A DNA stretch of 11,782 nt from Phoronis ovalis. Lineage: Eukaryota > Phoronida > Phoronidae. The notes under the pieces are model-generated. The model saw only the letters and a program-made list of their open reading frames with translations. It was not told where the DNA came from and ran no database searches. Below are positions 1 through 8,830 of the stretch, piece after piece; position 1 is the first letter of the stretch, and every line of letters begins with the position of its first letter. The stretch lies in the NCBI GenBank assembly GCA_028565635.1, contig JAOXYB010050358.1:1-11782 (forward strand), in the 5' to 3' direction. The position numbers were made by a program, and so were the translations under genes.

Positions 1-303
1 AGAACAGTCCATCAGACCCATCAGATTAACAACACTTTTCCAAGAATAAGCTGGCGAAATAATGGCAAATTGTATTTGGACGGGATATGAACCAAAAAGT
101 GCAAAAAGGTCCTGTATATTGATCAACAGTACCTGGCGAAGATTAGAACGGATTGTAACAGACCGGGTTATTGAGGGATTACTTACACATGACACAGTCA
201 TACCCGGGTCATACTATGCATTGTGTTGTGAGTGAAGAGTATTCGCGGGGGTCACTCAAGAAAATGTGGCGAATCATGCTCGTTAATGGTGTCCGAAAAA
301 GCC

Positions 304-342
304 CCTAAACAAGCGGTTTAGGAGGATCGTTCGAATACGAAC
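304..342. repeat. Two adjacent perfect hairpins
   Basis: CCTAAAC (304-310) pairs with GTTTAGG (316-322) across a 5-nt loop. Six bases later GTTCG (329-333) pairs with CGAAC (338-342) across a 4-nt loop. Both stems are perfect. The second resembles the T-arm of a tRNA, but no acceptor, D or anticodon arm can be drawn around it, so I do not call a tRNA. Confidence 0.6.
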
Positions 343-580
343 CGTAAGCAACCCTTTCCAAGACTGAAAGAGGGAAATTAAAAACAAGGATTAGTTTTCT
401 TTGCGCAGGATGTTGTCCCGGTGACATAACTCAACAACGAAATAAGTAAGCATGATTGTTCCAAAATTCGCGGAAAAAACTTAGAAGAGTGCATTTATAC
501 ACGTTAGGCGCATGATCATGCATCAACGCGCGTTTGCATTAATGAAAATGGTATGCCTACATTTTAGATGTATTGACAGA

Positions 581-591
581 CCCCCCCCCCC
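581..591. repeat. Poly-C tract (C11)
   Basis: Eleven consecutive C residues in otherwise AT-rich sequence, directly followed by ACCG. This is a mononucleotide microsatellite; its length is prone to polymorphism and sequencing error. Confidence 0.95.
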
Positions 592-678
592 ACCGAAGAA
601 TGGGGAAAGAATGCAGTGCAAAAAAAATAAGCAAATATCCAGGTCGCGTCGTTCAGTTGAAATTCAAACTGTTTTAAA

Positions 679-749
679 TATGTATATTATATATCATGAA
701 TATGTATATTATATATCATGAATATGTATATTATATATCATGAATATGT
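679..749. repeat. 22-bp tandem repeat, about 3.2 copies
   Basis: Three identical 22-bp units start at 679, 701 and 723, followed by a 5-bp partial copy. The unit is built from TATGTATATTATATATC and CATGAA, contains the palindrome TCATGA, and is almost entirely A+T. Copies are identical as read, which points to recent expansion. The two plus-strand frames that cross it are not coding. Confidence 0.95.
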
Positions 750-1485
750 CCCTAATTATTGTCCTAAACTATGCCAAATATTATAAAATTTGGTGATGAA
801 TTAACGTTTGTTGTAATTAAAAATATTTATTTGTGCGTTATAGTAAAACACGCGGATATTTTTTTTCGAAAATAACTTCTGTTGGCATAATACCAAATGT
901 GTACGAAATGAGCAAAAATAAAGATTATATTAAATTACGCAATTAGCGGATAGTTGCCAGTTTGGTACTTGTCAAATGGTGATATGTTTATTGACGTATA
1001 TCGAATGTTTATTCCCCCGGGGGTTGTTATTCGTTATGTTGTCGTAATTAATTAACGAAACAAACATGAACATTTAGTTGGTGATAATTTATTTCGGCAC
1101 AATCACCTATTTACTTTCGGTGGCTTTACACAGAATTATATAATTTTGGATATGTTTTGAATAAAAAAACAAATGAACCTGCGCAACTAAAAGACTGTTC
1201 TTATAATTTTTACCATTTTAGAATATATACCGTTTTGGAAGGAATGGGAATTTGAACTTGGCATCGGGTCTTGTGTTTTCTTCGTGTCGCGGAGGCAACA
1301 TTTTCGAACAATGAAATCAAAGTTATCGGCACAAAAAAGTCATATTGATTCTGGGTAGTAAAAAGCCATGTATTCTATGTTTTGCATGTTCAAAATTCTG
1401 GTTTAATTTCAAAGCTCTAGTTTACAAGCAATTGGTGAAATACTGTTTATGATCCCTCTCGCCAAATTAATTTCATACCATAATT

Positions 1486-1496
1486 TATATAAATAG
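1486..1496 (+). promoter_or_regulatory. Possible distal TATA-like element
   Basis: TATATAAATAG matches the TATA consensus well. If used, transcription would start near 1515 and give the gene at 1947 a leader of about 430 nt. In AT-rich DNA such matches are common by chance, so this is only an alternative to the proximal element at 1913-1922. Confidence 0.2.
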
Positions 1497-1837
1497 CTTT
1501 TTGTCAACTGATTAAGCAATAATTTACCACCCCACGGCGCTAATAGGTCACATCGTAAATCCTAAGGCTGTCTAGACAAATTGTGGAATAATCCTACAAC
1601 ATATTGGCTTGCCTCCTTAAGGGCTCTTTACTTAATACAGCTTACTACTAAAATTCGTTGATGCAAATAATTTTAAGTCGAACTTTTATTTACGTAACAT
1701 TCAGGCATTACCACTACGAAATAATGAAGTAATGCTATTGACGAATTGAATTTACTGCAGATTAGACGTTGAGATTTGTGTAGCAAAAATTAATCCCTTT
1801 CACCCCTAAGTTTCCGGGCACTTGTGAATAATGGACT

Positions 1838-1859
1838 CGTTCAATTCATTCAGTGAACG
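1838..1859. promoter_or_regulatory. Inverted repeat 90 bp upstream of the start codon
   Basis: CGTTCA (1838-1843) and TGAACG (1854-1859) are perfect inverted half-sites separated by 10 bp. They lie about 55 bp upstream of the TATA-like element, where dimeric transcription factors often bind. No factor can be named from this alone. Confidence 0.25.
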
Positions 1860-1912
1860 GGATATCGGCGTGTGAGGACAGAGTTGGGGAGTGATAAAAA
1901 ATAACTTTGGAT

Positions 1913-1922
1913 TATATATAAG
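1913..1922 (+). promoter_or_regulatory. Proximal TATA-like box
   Basis: TATATATAAG lies 25-34 nt upstream of the ATG at 1947. Placement just before a convincing first coding exon supports a core promoter. However, a start site about 30 nt downstream of this box would fall at or within a few bases of the ATG, leaving almost no leader. Either the leader is extremely short or the true start lies further upstream. Confidence 0.45.
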
Positions 1923-1946
1923 ATTCATAAAGCAATCGCTACAGAA

Positions 1947-2107
1947 ATGCGCTCAAGGTAACTTTAATTGTTATCTTTCAAAATGTCGAAGTTCTGCTTG
2001 CTTTTATTAATTTTACAATACTCCATTTGTGTTTTTTTTCAGGGCGGTTTTTACAGCATTTTCTGTTGTGTTGTTCGGATGTTTGTGTGTACAAGCACAG
2101 AATTCGG
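1947..2107 (+). CDS. 5' end of a secreted or membrane protein gene (signal-peptide exons, partial)
   Basis: Two coding segments, 1947-1957 and 2043-2107, join across an 85-nt intron to give 25 codons plus one base. The product begins MRSR, followed by a hydrophobic core AVFTAFSVVLFGCLCV (residues 5-20), then VQA and QNS. This is the n-h-c layout of a signal peptide, with cleavage expected after VQA (residue 22), so the protein should enter the ER. An in-frame TAA at 1902-1904 supports this ATG; position -3 is G. The first junction is AG|GTAACT to TTTTTTTTCAG|G; the second donor is G|GTAAGT. The second intron is phase 1, as is common right after signal peptides in genes built from phase-1 extracellular modules such as EGF, Ig or CUB domains. 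That domain link is only inference. The mature chain is not visible, so no family can be named. Confidence 0.75.
1958..2042 (+). other. Intron 1 of the secreted-protein gene
   Basis: This is an 85-nt intron starting GTAACT and ending in an unbroken T-rich tract and CAG. It interrupts the arginine codon 4 (AG|G, phase 2). A possible branch site is TTAATTTTAC near 2010. Its size and strong signals are typical of short invertebrate introns. Reading through it without splicing would hit stops in frame, which supports the splice. Confidence 0.75.
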
Positions 2108-2635
2108 GTAAGTGCTTTGAATCTGATTGAATGAGCGTTGGTTTTGTTATTTAGATATGTGCAAGATGCTGCATACTATTTGCACTCTATTGTAGACAAA
2201 TTGCCTCACGTGGAAAGATAAAACCGCGAGCTAATGTCACTCGCTTGTAATAATATTAATATATCGGACAGCGTCTTTTCAGTTTGTCACGATGGATTCT
2301 GTCATGAATGATATTAACCTGTATATAAATAATATTTAATTTTCATAGAACAAGTAATAAAATTGGCATGTTCACAAATTATATTCAGAGTAAACTAAAC
2401 TAAAGTATAAAAGGCTAAACATTTTTAATCTGTGGGCGGCAGATCTTTGATATTTACTTGTTATTTGGAGTTAAACTTTAAGTACTGAAATTCCCTTTGC
2501 TGGGGTTTTCACCAGACACTTTGCAACTTCACAAATATTTAACTGGCCATTGTTGGAAAGATGGTGTTGTTTTAAATTTCTGCAGTTTATTTACATTTAA
2601 TTAAAATTTAACAGATAAATTCTTCAAATTAGCCT

Positions 2636-2655
2636 GAGGTGTGATGTTACACCTC
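2636..2655. repeat. Perfect 7-bp hairpin
   Basis: GAGGTGT (2636-2642) and ACACCTC (2649-2655) flank a 6-nt loop. It is not followed by a T-run and has no known role in this context. Confidence 0.6.
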
Positions 2656-4108
2656 TGTATGTGTAAGATGGATTCAAATACAGATGATATCCCCACAGGG
2701 TAGGAGCCCTGTCAATTAAGTCACCATCATGCATTGCTTTGATGTCATACCACTATCAATTACTAGGATTATCTTAAATGTCTTGATTGTGTAAGCAAAC
2801 CTGCATAAAATTCCATAATCATTTGCAAGAGGTGTTTAGCATAACTGGTTTATTGTCTAATTAGTTGAATACACCTTATCCATGTATCAAATATACATGG
2901 CGACTAGAATTTATTGTCTAATGAATGTATCGGATGCCAAATGAAGAACTCTGGAATTTGGCCTATGTTTTTTTATCAATATTTTAATTCGTATTTATTT
3001 GCAAAACGTGATCCTGACTTTAACCACGATGTACCTTCAATCAAATATGGCAAAGTGGTTTCATGTGAAATTAAAATGGTGATACAATAGGAGTCCTCAC
3101 TATAAACACCTGTTGTAGGAAGATTCCTTCATTTTAGTTCTTAAGGAAACAGCATCAAATTAAAATCAAATACCTGCTTATCATGTTGCTTTAAAAGAGA
3201 ACTAGAGCCTTGATTGTAATGTCTAGTGAAGGCAGACCCAGAAACTAGCATCCTTCTATAGGCAAGTGGTTTGCAGTCATTTTAACACCTTCAACATTGT
3301 ATTGCAACTTTTTCATTTTTACTGCATTTTAATAGGAACTAGTCTATATGGTCTAGTAAGCTCACAGTAGGATTACTATTGTCAGATTAAAGAGATAAAA
3401 ATGTTCTTTTTGATTTTGAATGAAGTATGCTTTTGTAGTGATGTTAAGGTCAATCTATAATCTTTTGTTGATGTTAAAGCCCTTGTCAACATAATTTGAC
3501 TTTTACCACATTGAAAGGCTTCATAGTATTAGAGGTGGGCTTGTATATACTGACTTGCACAAGACTATTATACTGAGTTTTCATGCTTACAGTTTGTATG
3601 TATAAATTAAAAATTTAGCTGTTTTTTGAGCAGCGCTGGCTAATTAAATAAATTGACATTACTGTTAGTCATAGAAGGCGAATTTCCTGTCCAAGATATT
3701 GAGAGATGTCCATGGAAAACAAAATCCAAATATGTAGATGATGCAGTGAAAAGGAATGTTAGGACTTGGAAATAGGTGATATATGCGTAGACTGTTTTTT
3801 GACCAACTTTTAGGAAGAAATAAATTCAGTACAGTGACATTAATTTATGAATGATGCTCTGCTGTTGTTGGTATGCCATTGCTGATATGTGTAAAATTAA
3901 ACATTAACTTTGTTGGTGCAAAACAAACCATCAATCCTCACTCGCTTGTCTGTTTCCTCTTACCAGTAGTTTATGATATATGATTGAAAAATATCAGAAA
4001 TCTTTGAATTTACAGTGATCCATGAAGACTGGAGACAATAATTAATTTGTAATGTTCTTGATCCAACATTTCTGCTTGCTGTCTGTCTGCTGTTGAAATT
4101 ATGTTCAG

Positions 4109-4218
4109 CTGAAGTCATAGTTTGGGTACAACATTATTCTGAACTAATAAAGTTATTGGCATCAGATGAAATATTCTTGGAATCATTGAGGGATTTTTTG
4201 CATTCTGTTAAATGCTGA
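4109..4218 (+). other. Weak candidate exon, phase compatible
   Basis: After an acceptor-like TTATGTTCAG at 4108, the frame that continues the phase-1 junction at 2107 is open for 36 codons to TGA at 4216-4218. It reads roughly AEVIVWVQHYSELIKLL and then an acidic, helix-like stretch ending SVKC. ATTAAA near 4233 could serve as a polyadenylation signal if this were a last exon. Against it, the pyrimidine tract is poor, the region is CpG-depleted like its surroundings, and a frame this long is expected by chance among the many acceptor-like sites. Confidence 0.12.
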
Positions 4219-5288
4219 AAATAGACTCTATACATTAAAGCCTGTTGCAGCCACCCAGAAACCATCAAAAACCAATTTAGTGTGTTTTATTACATGCTTA
4301 AGTTGGAATTGGCATATTGTATAAGACACTTGACTGATAAAACTGCATACCTATTAAGTTACCCAACCCAATAATTACTGGTACATCATTTTTTTTTTTA
4401 AAGACTTTTGGCTAAGGAACTTGAGAAAATGGCCGGCGTGGTACTATTTTGCTGACATATTCTTGTGACATTTTAGAGCTAGCAGTTGTTTTTGTTTCTA
4501 AAAATTAATAATAGTTAAACTGATATTGGAGATTGAAGTTTGGGTAATCAGGAGTTTTATGCTTCCAAAATAAATATTCCTCAGTAATAAGACACCATAT
4601 TTATTATTTATCGTATGGGTCCTGATGGTATTTGCTTTCCACCTGGTTTGTGTACTCAAATTTTCTAAACAAAAAATACAGTATATTTTACCACATCTTG
4701 TATATGTGCGTGATTACTAGGCCTAATCATATCAGTAGTTTTGTGTGACCATGACTACACACTGAGTTTTTTTTCAAAATATTTTTGTGGCAATTTGTTG
4801 TTTACCAGAAAGTTCACAGTTATCAAGCTACCCATTTGAAAAAATTGCAATCTAGCATAATGGTGTACAGTGAGTTTTGGTAGCAGACATGCTTTTAATT
4901 AGTCAAGGTTTGGTAAACTTGCACTGGTTGTACCATCTAATGCCAATATGATGCAGACCATGCATTAGAGAATCATCAACAGAAACATAGACAATTGGTT
5001 CCATGTGTCAAATTCATAATCTTACCATTTTTCTGTAGCAATCAGAATATGAAAACATCTCAGGTACATAGAAGTCTTGGAAATGTGCCATTTAAAATAT
5101 TGAGTGGTTAAGATACCGGATTTATCTAAATAGAAGCCCTCTCTTGAATTGAAATATCACTGAACAGTACATCTCAAAAATATTCTAACAAACCAAATGA
5201 TAGCCTGTCTTGAGGCATTAGGTGGATTAATTATATTAGCATGGGGTTAATATATTGATAATTGAATTTTTACCCTCTTTCTTTATAG

Positions 5289-5377
5289 AAATTAGTAACA
5301 TACCAACTCACGTCAAATTTCAAATTAACTACCATAAAAATTTAAGCTACTCAAGAAGACTTTATAGAACTCGATAA
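5289..5377 (+). other. Candidate terminal exon after a strong acceptor
   Basis: A strong pyrimidine-rich acceptor (TTTTTACCCTCTTTCTTTATAG) ends at 5288. In the phase left open at 2107 the sequence reads E, then ISNIPTHVKFQINYHKNL, then a basic tail containing SRR and ending YRTR, to TAA at 5375-5377. Joined to the signal-peptide exons this gives a 54-residue precursor with a 32-residue basic mature part. AATAAA at 5572-5577 followed by a GT-rich stretch at 5594-5606 would make a good 3' end about 200 nt downstream. Each element can arise by chance; a 28-codon open frame has roughly a one in ten chance per site in DNA of this composition. Confidence 0.2.
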
Positions 5378-5571
5378 ACTGGAGCCAGATAAATTATGTT
5401 ACCATTATTTGAAGATAATTCTCAAATTTTGGATTCATTTGAAATTCAGATATAAAGTGAAATACTCAACATAGCAGACGACCTTAAACTTATAATTAGC
5501 AGCCCCCTAATGAAGTCATAGGTTTGGTCGCAATAGACTTGCAACCCATTGCAAGATGGGGACTTAATATT

Positions 5572-5606
5572 AATAAAGTGACAGTTAATTTAATTTGTGT
5601 TGTGTG
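5572..5606 (+). terminator. Possible polyadenylation signal with GT-rich downstream element
   Basis: AATAAA (5572-5577) is followed 16 nt later by TTTGTGTTGTGTG (5594-5606), the usual order for a cleavage and polyadenylation site. A second AATAAA follows at 5610-5615. Many AATAAA matches occur in this AT-rich window; this one stands out only because of the GT-rich element and the candidate exon upstream. Confidence 0.25.
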
Positions 5607-5800
5607 CCTAATAAATTTCAAGTTACAGGTTGCGCCAGAGGATAGAACATAGCCCCAGAATCCCTTCGCCATTGTTCAAAGTCTTAGTTATAGGCAGCGC
5701 AGTACTTCGGCTGTTTCAGTTTCTTCATATTCACTGCTTTATCTGTCACTTTATAAGACTAAGCAAAAAATGATATTATTTTATGAAGTATCTCCGGTTA
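5580..5800. other. Small CpG- and GC-richer patch
   Basis: About five or six CpG occur in 220 bp here, several-fold denser than on either side, together with a locally higher G+C content. It could be a small unmethylated regulatory element or promoter, a recently inserted sequence, or a conserved exon. The minus-strand start described for 5627-5672 sits inside it. Confidence 0.35.
5627..5672 (-). other. Candidate minus-strand first coding exon
   Basis: On the minus strand an ATG at 5672-5670 has a strong start context (A at -3, G at +4) and an in-frame TGA two codons upstream. It opens MAKGFWGYVLSSGAT, then meets a donor-like T|GTAACT at 5626. The start region AACAATGGCG also resembles a YY1 site, which often overlaps start codons of animal housekeeping genes. 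No following exon was found and I do not recognise the peptide. It would be a gene nested in intron 2 if real. Confidence 0.15.
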
Positions 5801-8039
5801 TAACAAGAAATTAAAGCAGTGTGTGTTAGATTCCTTGGGCTGTGTACCCACTCATTTCCTAACAAAGATAGCATCAAAATGTGCATTTAATTTATAATGT
5901 GTATTCACCTACAGGATAAAACTGCTTGAGGTTTCCTTTTGATGTTGCTCTTGGCTATGGTGCACATCACAAGTGCATATTCTGAAGATCGTACTCATCA
6001 ATGTATCTATCCTGGTGCTCAGAAATACCCAATGAATTTTGCATAACATTTGATTTCAGTGAGAACTTAATTTCAAAGAAATGTTGAAATCAGAAAATGT
6101 TGCTGTCCGTTCCGACTTGAGGAGGGATCAGGATCTAGCTACCACACACTTCAGCTTTTATATGACAATTTGTACATCATGTGGGGTATTTTTGGGTATA
6201 TTTCAAATGTTCTGTTTGTCTTCAAAATGTGTGTTCTGCTTTCTGAAATATACAATATGTAATAAAATGCTTTATTTATTGTAACAATAGACACATGGCC
6301 CTTGGGCTACAAAGAGCATGCTAATAAATAAAAATACATAACCAGAGACTAAATAATTGGGGAAAAAACACTAGCAATATAAATACATTGGTTAACATGT
6401 ATACAATTGCTGATGGGCTTATAAATCATTTGTAAGTGGCAGCACCCAAAACCTGAATCCTCAAACAACATTACAATCTTTTAAGTGCACAATCTTCCTA
6501 CAATTTGAAAGATTCCAGAAGCCTAGTACAGTGCAAACCATTTATAAAATGCCTCAGTATTTTTGCTATGGTAACATATACCTGATGCAGATGAATATAA
6601 GAAAAGGATTATGTAATCGTTCTAATCATGCATCTTTTATCTTGTCATATTACTTGATGATGCTATAATAGTAATGTGATATGATTTTAATATCAGAGTA
6701 GTACCTTTGTGATCGTCTTCCATTAAAGACTACAACATGGAAGTGAAATTATTTAATACGATAATTTGTTGTTTTTGTTGCAGTGCTCTATATATCTAAT
6801 TTGCTCAAGCCATGCAGTATATAAATACTACCGAATTGAATTTATATATTTTTCACGATCCCCAATTTGCAATGATGGCAAACAGTGATAATGTCATTAA
6901 TTTTAAAACTGTTATTTGATTTTTGAAAATTAGTATGATATCTAGCCTGTGATATCTATGATATCTAGCCTGTGTACAGGCTTGCAAAATGTGAGAACAG
7001 TGTTTTGTTTCAATATTATATACTGAAAAAAGGATGATACATACTGAAATGTTGCAATTAAAGTGATTGGTGCAGTGTCACCTTTTGTGGAAACCACTGA
7101 ACATGCTACGTGTTCACTGCGACTGAACAAGTTTAAAGCCATGGGAACCCTTTACAGTTAACAGTGATGCAAGCAATGTGTAGAATATGTAGCAAGCACA
7201 AACCATCAATTGAAAATATGTTCTTGGTATGTCAAAAATTACTTTGAATCAGCTGGAAGTACTGTCGAATGGTAAGCAAATGTATTGAAGGAATATTAGC
7301 AAATATTAGCATTTCCCGTTTACTGTATTAACTTCCGATATTTTCCAAAGTTTCTGTTATAATGTTTGCCCTAAAGAAAATGAATTGAAATTTTGTATTA
7401 ACTAATTATTCTGAGTACTTCTGCTTATGGATTTCCTACAGGACATACTTGAGGCTTAAAGGAAATACTATAGTTGTTTCAACAATTGTTGATAGTTATA
7501 CTACTTGTGATTTGTTGTGATTTGCTAATGCAATTTGCTGCATTCTGCATTAAAAAGATTTGATAAATAAATAAGATAATTGAATTGATTACTGTGATAA
7601 CGAATCGACCACAGATTTAATTATATCTGAAGCACAGATATCTTCTGGATATGTATTTATATGTCTAAGGCTCAAAATTTGTTTTGCATATTTCATTGCA
7701 AATGCCTATGTTGTTATTTTTTTCATTGTGTGTTTCATGTTATCCCACAAAACAAGCACACATTCGCATGATTGACAGGAAAAAAGTAATATGAAAAATT
7801 GTCGAAAAAGAATATTTTGATACCTACCCTATCTATTTTTTTGTTAATGGAAAAAAATCATTTTTTTGGCCCAACACCAATTATCTTTAAAAAAAAATAA
7901 TTACAGAAATAAGTTGGAAAGGAAAGAATTATCAAAATGTTGAGAATTTGTTTGAACAATATGGAAATTGAATACTAAATATGTTAACTTTTGTTCAGGG
8001 TTTGTAATTTCAGCATTAACTGCTGTTAAAGATGCAATT
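5801..8039. other. CpG-poor non-coding stretch
   Basis: I see no supported gene. A 67-codon plus-strand frame at 6081-6284 has two CpG near its start but lacks a good acceptor and donor and is of a length expected by chance. The region contains the 23-bp duplication at 6935-6974, a 14-bp palindrome TCAACAATTGTTGA at 7479-7492, and runs of T and A near 7830-7900. Confidence 0.55.
6935..6974. repeat. 23-bp tandem duplication, 1.7 copies
   Basis: ATGATATCTAGCCTGTG occurs at 6935-6951 and again at 6958-6974, a 23-bp period with ATATCT between. The copies are identical, as from a recent slippage duplication. Confidence 0.9.
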
Positions 8040-8143
8040 TTCTGAGTAAGAGTGTGAAGCTAGCTTATTCACAAGTTGGTTCACCACAAACCTCGTACAG
8101 TATGAGCTAAACATCTTACTCCTGATGCTAACAACGGCACTAA

Positions 8144-8157
8144 TTGCCGGCGGGCAA
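8144..8157. repeat. GC-rich hairpin
   Basis: TTGCC (8144-8148) pairs with GGCAA (8153-8157) around a GGCG loop. It is one of the few GC-rich spots in the right-hand part of the window. Confidence 0.6.
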
Positions 8158-8561
8158 AGAAAATGCTTACATTCTGCTCCTTTTGTACGTTTTATGTTTT
8201 GGGTCGTGCTCTTCTATGAATGCGTTTAATTGTGCACTGGTTTAGAAAAAGCAGTTAGAGAAATCATTTCTGTTCATTCTAGATCATTAACCAATATTTG
8301 TGTTAAACATTTCTTCTTTATTTACCCATAAACATTTAAAAGCACAATAACAAAGCTTGAATGAAACAGGACAAAAGTACAATTTTCATAACACCTTTTC
8401 TATGAATGAATTATAATAGAATCATGAATGGGTATCCCTTGCAATGATATTATTCCAGTTTTTACGCGGTTGTAAACTTTTTGAAAATATCGCATATCTG
8501 TTGACTTTCTCCAAATTTCTTTTGTATTTAAAGTTGATAATGTTGTTTTTAAATTAATGAT

Positions 8562-8578
8562 TATATATATATATATAT
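8562..8578. repeat. (TA)n microsatellite
   Basis: Seventeen bases of uninterrupted alternating TA. A 62-codon minus-strand frame across it reads a run of IYIYI and is not coding. Confidence 0.95.
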
Positions 8579-8830
8579 GAACAAGCATAGCGATAAAATT
8601 ACAAGTTCTGTTTTATGCCTTATTTAATTGTAACCTGAAAGAACATACCTTTCCGGGTTTTTACACTTAATTACCAGATTAACATGCATATTATACGCTT
8701 AATTAAAAAATCATTTTAGAGCAGTAATCTGGTCACTGACGTCCTAAATAGAATAAACACGTCTTACATCCTGACTAGACATTTGAAAAAACAAGCTTTA
8801 GAATTGTCGTGATTTAAAGTACAAGTGCAT

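Larger units (their letters stand above)
1..1910. other. Upstream intergenic / promoter-distal region, CpG-normal
   Basis: I find no convincing exon in this stretch on either strand. All frames are broken by frequent stops, and the one 69-codon frame near 512-721 runs through a poly-C tract and an AT tandem repeat, so it is not coding. CpG dinucleotides are frequent here (hand count about 70 in 1.9 kb), close to what the base composition predicts, unlike the rest of the window. The region carries the 22-bp tandem repeat, a C11 tract, two adjacent hairpins and a C5G5 palindrome at 1014-1023. Because the gene at 1947 points right, this stretch probably holds its upstream regulatory DNA and perhaps the start of a divergent neighbour beyond the left edge; that is inference. 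Confidence 0.6.
2341..5580. other. CpG-depleted non-coding stretch
   Basis: Hand count gives about 18 CpG in 3.2 kb, about a fifth or less of what the base composition predicts, with abundant TG and CA. I see no confident gene here. It contains the 7-bp hairpin at 2636-2655, a GC-rich blip AATGGCCGGCGTGG near 4429-4442, a T10 run near 4390, and two weak candidate exons at 4109-4218 and 5289-5377 listed separately. Confidence 0.6.
8040..8830. other. CpG-enriched patch within the depleted region
   Basis: A hand count gives about 17 CpG in 0.8 kb, roughly three times the density on either side. The patch includes a GC-rich hairpin (8144-8157), a TA repeat (8562-8578) and a minus-strand frame open for 65 codons without an ATG at its start (8016-8213). 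A palindromic GACGTC near 8740 resembles a CRE/ATF core. An internal promoter, enhancer or inserted element could explain this; no gene is supported. Confidence 0.35.

Noticed and set aside
325-345. tRNA B-box or T-arm resemblance (GTTCGAATACGAAC)
   Set aside because: Loop length and the closing base do not fit a T-arm on either strand, and no other tRNA arms can be drawn.
512-721. 69-codon plus-strand frame
   Set aside because: It runs through the C11 tract (a run of prolines) and the AT tandem repeat, so it is an artefact of simple sequence.
1014-1023. C5G5 palindrome
   Set aside because: Ten bases only, with no other structure around it. Noted as a local GC oddity without functional support.
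2516-2566. Phase-compatible frame after the acceptor-like TTTTCACCAG
   Set aside because: It is open for about 28 codons, but there is no usable donor or 3' end, and the acceptor tract is interrupted by GGGG.
3945-3990. Excellent acceptor TGTTTCCTCTTACCAG ending at 3966
   Set aside because: All three frames stop within a few codons, and the required phase gives only VVYDI then stop.
6081-6284. 67-codon plus-strand frame
   Set aside because: Its start resembles coding sequence, but the nearest good acceptor (TTTGATTTCAG) is followed by an in-frame TGA, and no consensus donor ends it.
7999-8045. Mini-exon between TTGTTCAG and GAGTAAG
   Set aside because: It is open in the right phase, but its last codon before the donor is TGA and it would add only 14 residues. 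Overlapping GTAAG and CAG signals in AT-rich DNA are common.
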